From Eubacteriales bacterium (GTDB lineage Bacteria; Bacillota; Clostridia; Lachnospirales; Lachnospiraceae), in NCBI GenBank assembly GCA_030536565.1, contig JAUNPT010000065.1, positions 1-12,148 of the forward strand: DNA of 12,148 nucleotides. Reading direction: 5' to 3'. Below the pieces are notes generated by a model. It saw nothing but the letters and a program-made list of their open reading frames with translations, did not search any database and had not been told where the DNA came from. Below, piece after piece: positions 1 through 6,813 of the stretch; position 1 is the stretch's first letter, and each line of letters starts with the position of its first letter. The translations under genes and the position numbers were made by a program.

Positions 1-1
1 G

Positions 2-1351
2 ATTCGCTGTGTTGTTGAGGCAGGCTTTAAAACAAAGAATATTATATTTTCTGGATATAATGAGTTCGAGTATGCCAAGCTGGCAGTAAAACTGGGGGTA
101 GTTGATTACATATTAAAGCCGGTTGACCCAAAAGAGTTTCTGACTGCGATGAAAAGAGTTATAGATGAGCTGGATAAAAAACGTGAAGACATGGCTAATG
201 AAAAGAAAATCAATGGATTTATCAATGAGTATGCACTGTATGCCATGGTGAATGGACGAAAGCCGGAGGGTATCAGTGATTTAAGCTTTTGTGATGAGTA
301 TCATGCAATTCTTCTCGTGGAATTTACCCATGATTTTTTTGGTAAGGAGGTTGTTGATTTTGATAAGGAAGTCCTCTTGGATATATTAAGGACAAAGGCA
401 GAAAGTCAGGCATTTGATGACTGCATTTACCTTAATTTAAACCAGCAGCAGGGAATTATTTTTCTTAAGGGCAAAGATAAGCTTTTCAGATTAGATGACA
501 GTATAGAATTTGCAGTAAAGCTTCATGAAGTGATTTTGAAAAAATATGGACATAAGTGTTATGTGGCTGTTTCTGATTATGTAGAAAGTCATGAGCAGAT
601 TCCAGATACAATGGATTATCTGGATGAGCTTATGGAGAACCGCTTCTATCATTCTGATGTGTATGTTTTCTCAAGTAAGAAAAGTAAGGAGACGCCGGAG
701 CTTGTTCAGATTGATGACGATACTCTCATGAAACAGATTAAGCAGGATATGAAAATGAAAGATATATCCGGCCTGAGGGAACATTTTAAGAGACTTAGCA
801 ATAAATATCACAGTCAGTCTTATTTTTCACATATATATGTTAAATTTATCTTTTCCAATCTTTTAAAGGAATTTTATAATAATATTCCAAATGCAAGTGA
901 GGAACAATTTAATAAGGAAATAGAAAAGCTGTATACCTGTGATGACATTGATACAATTGTAGGAATTATAGCCGGGCATATTGATGAGCTGGAAAAGAGG
1001 TTTAATCAAAACCCTCAGATGGCACACCGTGAGATAGAGACTGTCAAGCAGTATATATTTGACCATTATGGAGAAGAAATCGGTGTGGACTTTCTGGCAG
1101 ATATGGTGTACCTTACACCAAGCTATCTGAGTGCAATTTTTAAAAAGGAAACAGGACAGAATTTAAGCAAGTTTATTAAGCAGTACCGTATGGAGCAGGC
1201 AAAGGATATGCTTGAGAATACCAATAAGAAGATTGTGAATATCAGTATTGAGACGGGTTATCCGAATGTGTCGTATTTCTGTCAGAGCTTTAGGGAATAT
1301 TTTGGAATAAGCCCCCAGAAGTTCAGAGAGAGGGGAGGCAGTGATGAATAA
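2..1351 (+). CDS. YesN-type response regulator, receiver plus AraC-family DNA-binding domain (5'-truncated by window edge)
   Basis: This is a cytoplasmic transcription regulator of a two-component system. The frame is open from base 2, so the gene starts outside the window; the ATG at 149 is internal because the 49 codons before it encode the end of a receiver domain. That part reads FSGYNEFEYAKLAVKLGVVD followed by YILKPVD, where the Lys of LKP is the conserved receiver lysine. The phospho-acceptor Asp lies upstream of the window. The middle (about in-window residues 65-340) is the variable linker common in YesN-like regulators. The last ~105 residues form a double helix-turn-helix AraC domain, with LADMVYLTPSYLSAIFKKET in the first motif and the family signature GYPNVSYFCQSFREYFGISP near the end. 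The stop overlaps the start of the histidine kinase gene, so the two are co-translated. By context it probably activates the sugar transporter operon downstream; this is inference. The family assignment is firm. Confidence 0.93.
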   Translation: MRCVVEAGFKTKNIIFSGYNEFEYAKLAVKLGVVDYILKPVDPKEFLTAMKRVIDELDKKREDMANEKKINGFINEYALYAMVNGRKPEGISDLSFCDEYHAILLVEFTHDFFGKEVVDFDKEVLLDILRTKAESQAFDDCIYLNLNQQQGIIFLKGKDKLFRLDDSIEFAVKLHEVILKKYGHKCYVAVSDYVESHEQIPDTMDYLDELMENRFYHSDVYVFSSKKSKETPELVQIDDDTLMKQIKQDMKMKDISGLREHFKRLSNKYHSQSYFSHIYVKFIFSNLLKEFYNNIPNASEEQFNKEIEKLYTCDDIDTIVGIIAGHIDELEKRFNQNPQMAHREIETVKQYIFDHYGEEIGVDFLADMVYLTPSYLSAIFKKETGQNLSKFIKQYRMEQAKDMLENTNKKIVNISIETGYPNVSYFCQSFREYFGISPQKFRERGGSDE

Positions 1352-3122
1352 ATGGCTTCTTAACACTATTAATAATATAAAATTAAGATATAAGCTCGCA
1401 ATTATATATTTAATTACGGGTATCCTGCCAATTGTGATTTTATTTTCCTTTTCTTATTTCCAGATGAATAAGATTCTTTTACAGCGTGACAGAGAGAATC
1501 TGCAGAATTTCCTGCAGCAGTCAGTAACAAGTGTTGATGGGCAGCTGGAAATATACAACAACCTGTCAAATTATATTTCCTTTAATGAGACTATTTCGCG
1601 TATTGTAAGCTATGATTATAAAAGTGAATATGAATTATATAACCAGCTGGTTCAGACCTTTGATCCTATGGTTTCATCATTGAAATATTTTCATGATGAC
1701 GTTAACCGGGTTACGATATACACTGATGGGGATATCAAGCACGATACAACGATAGCACCAGTTTCGGAGATTGAAGACGAGCTTTGGTATAAGGCGGCAA
1801 GCAGTAACACAAAGATTCAATGGTTTGCCAATGGAGAAGATAACTCTCTTATTTCCGCCAGAAGAATGCCGATTATTTCTGATGAAAAAATTCTTGGAAT
1901 TATGTATATCAATGTGGATTACAAAAAGGTGTTTTCTGCGTTTGAAGATACCGCTATGAAAAATTATGGAATTATTATATTAGATGAATCGGGGCAAAGA
2001 GTATATGATTATAACTGTTTTGACAGGGAAAATACAGATAATGCATTTTTGCAGGAAAAAGTTCAGAATCCTGCTAAAGACGGGGGCTGGAAGGGGGATT
2101 TCTTAAGTGACAGAAATGGTTTTTCTGTAATGAGAAAAACATCTCCGGTTACAGGCTGGACAACATATATATATGAACCAAAGAGCGTTGTAATAAGCTT
2201 TTCAAAGCCGGTAGGACTTATGATTGCTGTTGCAGCTGTGGTGGCAGTGCTTGGGTCTGTAAGCTCGATTTTTTTCACCTCAAGATTTATCACGGGAAGA
2301 ATAAAGAAGCTTGAGGCTAATATGCGTCAGGTCGAAAACGGTGATTTTAACCTTATGGTTACAAGTGATGCCAGAGATGAAATCGGTGAGCTTATTCAGG
2401 GCTTTGGCAAAATGCTCGACCAGATAAATAATCTTATTAATCAGGTATATGAGGGGAAAATAAATCAGAAGGAATATGAGATGAGAGCGCTTCGTGCCCA
2501 GATAAATCCACATTTTCTATATAATTCCCTTTCCCTTATAAACTGGAAGGCAATTGAGTATGGGCAGGAGGATATAAGCGGGATTACCCTGGCGTTGTCT
2601 AATTATTACAGAACGTCCTTAAATAAAGGAAAAAACACCCTGACTATTGAAATGGAGCTTATGAATATGAATTCCTATCTGGAAATACAGAAGGTCATGC
2701 ATGACAATACATTTGATGTTCAGGTTGATGTAGATAAAGAGCTGTATCCATACGAGACGCTGAATCTCATTTTGCAGCCTTTGATTGAGAATGCCATTGA
2801 CCATGGAATAGATCTAAAAACAGATGGCCGGGGAAAAATAACAGTCAGCGGGTATTTTGAAAAGGAAAACGCCTTAAATGAAAGCCTTGCTGTGGAGCAT
2901 GAGAAAATAGTGTGCCTTGTTATCGAAGACAACGGTGTTGGTATGGACAAGAACGCGGTAAAAGAGATGCTTTCTGTAGATTCCAAGGGGTATGGTGCGC
3001 GTAATGTTAATGAAAGAATCAAGCTCTATTATGGCGAACAGTATAATCTGAAGGTTGAAAGCACAGTTGGTCTGGGAACAAGAGTGACTATCCGTTTCCC
3101 GGCAAGAATGTATACAGCCTGA
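1344..3122 (+). CDS. YesM-type sensor histidine kinase (HAMP, His_kinase, HATPase_c)
   Basis: Membrane sensor kinase of 592 residues, partner of the response regulator it overlaps by 8 bases. The start chosen is ATG 1344, since AGGGGAGG at 1331-1338 sits 5 bases upstream; the GTG at 1341 would be only 2 bases from it. A first membrane segment lies at about residues 17-40. An extracellular region of roughly 240 residues follows, probably a double-Cache-type sensor. The second membrane segment (about 289-312) leads into a HAMP domain (about 313-365). The phospho-acceptor motif RAQINPHFLYNSL has its His near residue 390, as in the His_kinase family (PF06580). The ATPase has the N box PLIENAIDHGI (about 479), the G1 box EDNGVGMD (about 528) and a later GYGARNVNERI box. 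All key residues are present, so it should be active. The ligand cannot be read from sequence; a carbohydrate-related signal is inferred from the adjacent transporter. Confidence 0.94.
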   Translation: MNKWLLNTINNIKLRYKLAIIYLITGILPIVILFSFSYFQMNKILLQRDRENLQNFLQQSVTSVDGQLEIYNNLSNYISFNETISRIVSYDYKSEYELYNQLVQTFDPMVSSLKYFHDDVNRVTIYTDGDIKHDTTIAPVSEIEDELWYKAASSNTKIQWFANGEDNSLISARRMPIISDEKILGIMYINVDYKKVFSAFEDTAMKNYGIIILDESGQRVYDYNCFDRENTDNAFLQEKVQNPAKDGGWKGDFLSDRNGFSVMRKTSPVTGWTTYIYEPKSVVISFSKPVGLMIAVAAVVAVLGSVSSIFFTSRFITGRIKKLEANMRQVENGDFNLMVTSDARDEIGELIQGFGKMLDQINNLINQVYEGKINQKEYEMRALRAQINPHFLYNSLSLINWKAIEYGQEDISGITLALSNYYRTSLNKGKNTLTIEMELMNMNSYLEIQKVMHDNTFDVQVDVDKELYPYETLNLILQPLIENAIDHGIDLKTDGRGKITVSGYFEKENALNESLAVEHEKIVCLVIEDNGVGMDKNAVKEMLSVDSKGYGARNVNERIKLYYGEQYNLKVESTVGLGTRVTIRFPARMYTA

Positions 3123-3294
3123 TTTAGTATGTTTATATAAAAATTATATATATCACAGATTTCTTATATTTTATAAAAAACTCTAATCCAATATAATTAA
3201 ATTATCAAAAGAACAGCCGCATGGGACGGCATAAGGAGACGGTAAATACATAAACTATAGTTCACTTTTACCGGCTTCTGGATTGGAGGATTTT
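3123..3294 (+). promoter_or_regulatory. Leader and promoter region of the sugar ABC transporter operon
   Basis: The 172 bases between the kinase and the first binding-protein gene are very AT-rich in their first 80 bases, with two AT-only inverted repeats (3134-3150 and 3164-3176). A perfect TATAAT lies at 3192-3197. The best -35 match is the poor TTTATA at 3170-3175, 16 bases upstream. A weak -35 would suit a promoter that needs an activator such as the upstream AraC-type regulator, but that is inference. Transcription from here would give a leader of about 90 bases holding a small GCCG/CGGC hairpin (3216-3230), the nested dyad at 3240-3273 and the GGAGG at 3285-3289. No clear rho-independent terminator follows the kinase gene, so read-through from the two-component genes is also possible. 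Confidence 0.45.
3240..3273 (+). repeat. Nested inverted repeat in the leader of the binding-protein gene
   Basis: CGGTAAA (3240-3246) and TTTACCG (3267-3273) are perfect inverted 7-base arms around a 20-base centre. Inside it lies a second perfect palindrome, AACTATAGTT (3253-3262), almost on the same axis. The structure ends 11 bases before the GGAGG ribosome binding site. It could be a protein operator or an RNA stem-loop in the leader; the sequence alone does not decide. Confidence 0.4.
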
Positions 3295-4545
3295 ATGAGG
3301 TTAAAGAAGTTTATTGCAGCAGCAATGACTGCAGCGATGGCTGCATCACTTTTTGTTGGGTGCGGCTTAGGCAAGTCTGAAGATAAGAAGGCAGACGAAA
3401 ATATTAAAACAACAATTACTGTATGGGGCAGTGCAGAAGATCAGGCAGAAGAAAATGGCAAGTGGCTTCAGACAATGTGTGAAAAGTTCAATGCAGAGCA
3501 CCCTGAGTGGGATATCACATTTGAATACGGAGTATGTTCAGAACAGGACGCAGGCAAGACAGTTCCTCAAGACCCAGCTAATTCGGGTGATGTATATTTC
3601 TTTGCTAATGACCAGCTTCAGGCATTGATTGATGCAAATGCAATTGCCAAGCTTGGCGGTGAGACAGCAGACTACGTTAAGAATACAAACTCAAGTGCAA
3701 TTGTTGATTCTGTGACAGTTGGCGGAGCGGTATATGGCGTTCCATTTACGACAAATACATGGTTTATGTATTATGATAAGAGCAAATTTACAGAGAGCGA
3801 CGTAAAGAGCCTTGATGCAATGCTTGCAAAGGGTAAAGTGGCATTTAACATTACAGAAGGCTGGTATATGTCATCATTCTTCATTGCAAATGGCTGTAAA
3901 TATTTCGGCGCAAATGGAACAGACAATTCAGCAGGGATTGATATTTCAGGTGATAAGGGTACACAGGCAACAAAAGCGATGGTCAGTCTTGTAAATAACC
4001 CTAATTTTGTAAACGATGCCCAGGGAGTTGGTATCGCTGGCTTAAGAGACGGTTCAGTCGGGGCTTTCTTCTCAGGCTCATGGGATTATAAGAGCGTTAA
4101 AGAAATCTTAGGCAGTAACTTTGGCGCAGTTTCACTTCCAACAGTAAAAATTAACGGTGTTGATAAGCAGCTTAAATCATTTGCAGGCTCTAAGGCAATT
4201 GCAGTTAATCCTAACTGTGAATATCAGCAGATTGCAGTTGCGCTTGCAAAATATCTTGGCGGGAAGGAAGCACAGCAGGAGCATTATAATTTAAGAAGTG
4301 TTATTCCTTGTAACACAGAATTATTAGCAACAGATGCAGTTAAGAAGGACGCTCTTGTTACAGCTCAGAATAATACATTTGATAAAACATCTATTATCCA
4401 GCCTACAGTAACAGGAATGAATGATTATTGGACACCAGCGCAGAATTTTGCCAAGTCAATCGTTAATGGTGAGATTACAGATGCCAATGCAGCAGAAAAA
4501 ACACAGGAATTTTATCAGCTTATAAATTCATCAATCGCAAAGTAA
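3295..4545 (+). CDS. Sugar ABC transporter substrate-binding lipoprotein (MalE-like, family 1)
   Basis: Lipid-anchored extracellular binding protein of 416 residues that delivers a sugar, probably an oligosaccharide, to the permeases encoded next. ATG 3295 is chosen because GGAGG at 3285-3289 lies 5 bases before it; an upstream in-frame TTG at 3283 overlaps the ribosome binding site. The N-terminus MRLKKFIAAAMTAAMAASLF is a signal peptide followed by VGC, with the lipidated Cys at residue 23; Phe at -3 is less usual than Leu. The mature part begins TTITVWGSAEDQ, the typical first strand of family 1 binding proteins, followed by a helix with MCEKFNAEHPEW. The hinge-type strand GGAVYGVPFTTNTWFMYYDK is also characteristic. 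Length is normal. The gene is separated from the permeases by a terminator-like hairpin, which fits higher expression of the binding protein. Maltodextrin-type substrate is plausible from the permease type but not shown. Confidence 0.9.
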   Translation: MRLKKFIAAAMTAAMAASLFVGCGLGKSEDKKADENIKTTITVWGSAEDQAEENGKWLQTMCEKFNAEHPEWDITFEYGVCSEQDAGKTVPQDPANSGDVYFFANDQLQALIDANAIAKLGGETADYVKNTNSSAIVDSVTVGGAVYGVPFTTNTWFMYYDKSKFTESDVKSLDAMLAKGKVAFNITEGWYMSSFFIANGCKYFGANGTDNSAGIDISGDKGTQATKAMVSLVNNPNFVNDAQGVGIAGLRDGSVGAFFSGSWDYKSVKEILGSNFGAVSLPTVKINGVDKQLKSFAGSKAIAVNPNCEYQQIAVALAKYLGGKEAQQEHYNLRSVIPCNTELLATDAVKKDALVTAQNNTFDKTSIIQPTVTGMNDYWTPAQNFAKSIVNGEITDANAAEKTQEFYQLINSSIAK

Positions 4546-4557
4546 TAAACTAAGACT

Positions 4558-4623
4558 GAAACCGATACGGCTTGGCGGACAGGGGTTTTCTTGCACCACA
4601 CAGGACTGTATCGGTTTTTGTTT
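4558..4623 (+). terminator. Terminator-like intercistronic hairpin between binding protein and permease genes
   Basis: AAACCGATAC (4559-4568) and GTATCGGTTT (4608-4617) are perfect 10-base inverted arms with a 39-base loop, followed by a T-rich tract (TTTTTGTTT). It starts about a dozen bases after the binding-protein stop and ends just before the permease ribosome binding site. A partial terminator, or a stem protecting the upstream message, would lower permease relative to binding-protein expression. The long loop makes it less canonical than a standard terminator. Confidence 0.65.
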
Positions 4624-4642
4624 CAGAAAGGAAGTGTGTCAT

Positions 4643-5968
4643 ATGGTTAAAGCATTAACACATGGAAATATGTTTACCAGACTAAGCTGTCTGGTTATGG
4701 GAATTGGAAATATAGTCTGCGGACAGATAACCAAAGGGATAATTTATCTTTTGGCTGAAGCAGCTTTTATATATTTTATGATAACAAACGGAATACATTG
4801 TCTTGCAATGCTTCCAGGCCTTGGTGACAGGCAGCAGGGAGAGGTGTGGAATGACGCGCTTGGTGTTTATGAATATGTTAAGGGCGATAATTCACTTATA
4901 ATTCTCTTATATGGAATAGCAACGCTGTTTGTGTGTGCCGCATTTGTGATTTTCTGGAGAAGTAATGTAAAAAGTGCGTATGAACAGCAGTTAAAAAAAG
5001 AAGCCGGCCGGCATATTAATTCTTTTGCTGAGGATATAAAGAGCCTCTTTGATGAGAATCTCCATAAGCTTCTTATGACGCTGCCTGTAGCAGGGATTCT
5101 TACATTTACAATAGTGCCGCTGGTATTTATGATTGCAATGGCGTTCACTAATTACAGCAAGATAGACAGCCATCTTGTGCTTTTTGACTGGGTAGGGCTT
5201 GAGAATTTTAAACAGCTTTTTAATGCGGGCGGAAGTCTGGGAAAGAATTTCTGGTCAGTGCTTTTGTGGACGATTGTATGGGCGGTTCTTGCAACAGGAC
5301 TTAATTATGTGTTAGGTATGCTGCTGGCAATTCTTATCAACAGAAAGGGAACAAAGCTTAAGGGCCTTTGGAGATTTGTTTTCATTCTTTCTATAGCTGT
5401 TCCGCAGTTTGTTTCCCTCCTTGTAATAAGAAGCATGCTTACGCAGGACGGAATCATAAATGTTATGCTTAAAAATGCGGGCTGGATTGAAAAGGCACTA
5501 CCATTTTTTACTAATGCGACATGGGCGAGGATAACAGTTGTTGTTGTTAACCTGTGGGTTGGTATTCCGTACACGATGATGCAGGTAACAGGCATACTGC
5601 AGAATATTCCACAGGAGATATATGAGGCAGCAGATGTGGACGGAGCCAATGGATTCGTAAAGTTTTTTAAAATTACGCTTCCATATATGCTGTTTGTAAC
5701 AACACCTTATCTTATCACAACATTCACAGCCAATATAAACAACTTCAATATTGTGTATCTGTTGACAAAAGGAGACCCTGTAATGGCAGGAGATACGGCA
5801 GGAAAGACTGACCTTCTGGTTACATGGCTGTACAAACTGACTGTCGATTATCAATATTATAATTTAGGTGCAGTTATTGGTATTATGACATTTATCTTAC
5901 TGGCAGTCGGCTCACTGCTGGTATATAGAAGGACAAAATCTTATAAAGACGAGGAGGGATTCCAATGA
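4643..5968 (+). CDS. MalF-like sugar ABC transporter permease
   Basis: Membrane subunit of a carbohydrate importer, 441 residues, working with the MalG-like protein encoded next. ATG 4643 is preferred to GTG 4634, because AAAGGAAG (4627-4634) would overlap the GTG. About eight membrane segments can be seen: two at the N-terminus (about residues 31-51 and 84-104) and six in the core (about 143-167, 205-231, 244-264, 295-318, 350-365, 403-426). The cytoplasmic EAA loop that contacts the ATPase reads EAADVDGANGFVKFFKITLP (about 328-347), with the conserved Gly at 334. It lacks the large extracytoplasmic loop of E. coli MalF (514 residues), as is usual in Gram-positive homologues. The C-terminal part FNIVYLLTKGDP is also MalF-like. 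It overlaps the next gene by four bases (ATGA), a sign of translational coupling. No ATPase gene is adjacent. Confidence 0.92.
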   Translation: MVKALTHGNMFTRLSCLVMGIGNIVCGQITKGIIYLLAEAAFIYFMITNGIHCLAMLPGLGDRQQGEVWNDALGVYEYVKGDNSLIILLYGIATLFVCAAFVIFWRSNVKSAYEQQLKKEAGRHINSFAEDIKSLFDENLHKLLMTLPVAGILTFTIVPLVFMIAMAFTNYSKIDSHLVLFDWVGLENFKQLFNAGGSLGKNFWSVLLWTIVWAVLATGLNYVLGMLLAILINRKGTKLKGLWRFVFILSIAVPQFVSLLVIRSMLTQDGIINVMLKNAGWIEKALPFFTNATWARITVVVVNLWVGIPYTMMQVTGILQNIPQEIYEAADVDGANGFVKFFKITLPYMLFVTTPYLITTFTANINNFNIVYLLTKGDPVMAGDTAGKTDLLVTWLYKLTVDYQYYNLGAVIGIMTFILLAVGSLLVYRRTKSYKDEEGFQ

Positions 5969-6813
5969 AAAAGAAAAAAATTGCAAGAAATGTGGTTGCA
6001 CATTTCGTTTTATCTATATTGGGAATTATATGGGTCAGCCCTCTGTTCTGGATTATACTTACAAGCTTTCGGGCACAGAAGGGAGCATATACCAGCTCGT
6101 TTTTTCCAAAGCAGTACACGCTGGATAATTACGTAAAATTGTTTACAGATACGAATATTTTGAATTTCCCAAGAATGTTTACAAATACACTTGTGGTTGC
6201 AGTATTTTCATGTATTATTTCAACATTCTTTGTACTGTCGGTTGCCTATTGTATGTCAAGATTAAGATTCCGCCTTAGAAAGCCTATGATGAATATTGCA
6301 ATGATTCTTGGACTTTTCCCTGCATTTATGGCAATGGTTGCTGTGTATTATATATTAAAGGCAATAGGACTTTCTGAAGGAGCAATGATTAGAGTAGCGC
6401 TGGTGCTGGTCTATTCGGGTTCGGCAGGAATACAGTTTTATATTGCAAAAGGATTTTTTGATACAGTCCCAAAAAGTATTGATGAGGCGGCAAGAATTGA
6501 TGGTGCGACAAGATGGCAGGTGTTTACAAGAATAACAATTCCACTCAGTAAACCTATCATTGTGTATACGGTATTGACTTCATTTATTGCACCATGGGTA
6601 GATTTTATATTTGCAAGAGTTATCTGTCGTGCAAATGCCAATTATTATACGGTTGCAATTGGATTGTGGCAGATGCTTGAAAAAGAGTATGTTGATAACT
6701 GGTATACATGCTTTGCTGCTGGTGCGGTATGTATTTCAATTCCTATTGCAGTCCTTTTCATTATCATGCAAAGATGTTATAATGACAGCATGAGCGGTGC
6801 TGTGAAGGGATAA
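5965..6813 (+). CDS. MalG-like sugar ABC transporter permease
   Basis: Second membrane subunit of the importer, 282 residues, with six membrane segments at about residues 10-35, 74-96, 107-131, 141-160, 197-215 and 248-268. The EAA loop reads DEAARIDGATRWQVFTRITI (about 173-192), with the conserved Gly at 180. The C-terminal MSGAVKG resembles the short tail typical of MalG proteins. GAGGAGGG just upstream serves as the ribosome binding site, and the ATG overlaps the TGA of the MalF-like gene, so the two permeases should be made in equal amounts. Its own stop overlaps the next start (TAATG). Membership of the MalG-type permease family is firm; the exact sugar is unknown. Confidence 0.92.
   Translation: MKKKKIARNVVAHFVLSILGIIWVSPLFWIILTSFRAQKGAYTSSFFPKQYTLDNYVKLFTDTNILNFPRMFTNTLVVAVFSCIISTFFVLSVAYCMSRLRFRLRKPMMNIAMILGLFPAFMAMVAVYYILKAIGLSEGAMIRVALVLVYSGSAGIQFYIAKGFFDTVPKSIDEAARIDGATRWQVFTRITIPLSKPIIVYTVLTSFIAPWVDFIFARVICRANANYYTVAIGLWQMLEKEYVDNWYTCFAAGAVCISIPIAVLFIIMQRCYNDSMSGAVKG

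Noticed and set aside
149..151. ATG at 149 as the start of the response regulator
   Set aside because: The frame is open to base 2 and the preceding codons encode a clear receiver-domain end with LKP, so the real start is outside the window.
3134..3176. AT-only inverted repeats after the kinase gene as a rho-independent terminator
   Set aside because: The arms contain only A and T and no proper T run follows; they are better explained by the low-complexity promoter region.
3221..3253. Ten-codon leader frame (ATG 3221 to TAA 3251-3253)
   Set aside because: No ribosome binding site precedes it and the codons show no regulatory pattern such as repeated amino acids.
3283..3294. TTG 3283 as an upstream start of the MalE-like protein
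   Set aside because: It overlaps the GGAGG ribosome binding site; ATG 3295 has correct spacing and begins a normal lipoprotein signal peptide.
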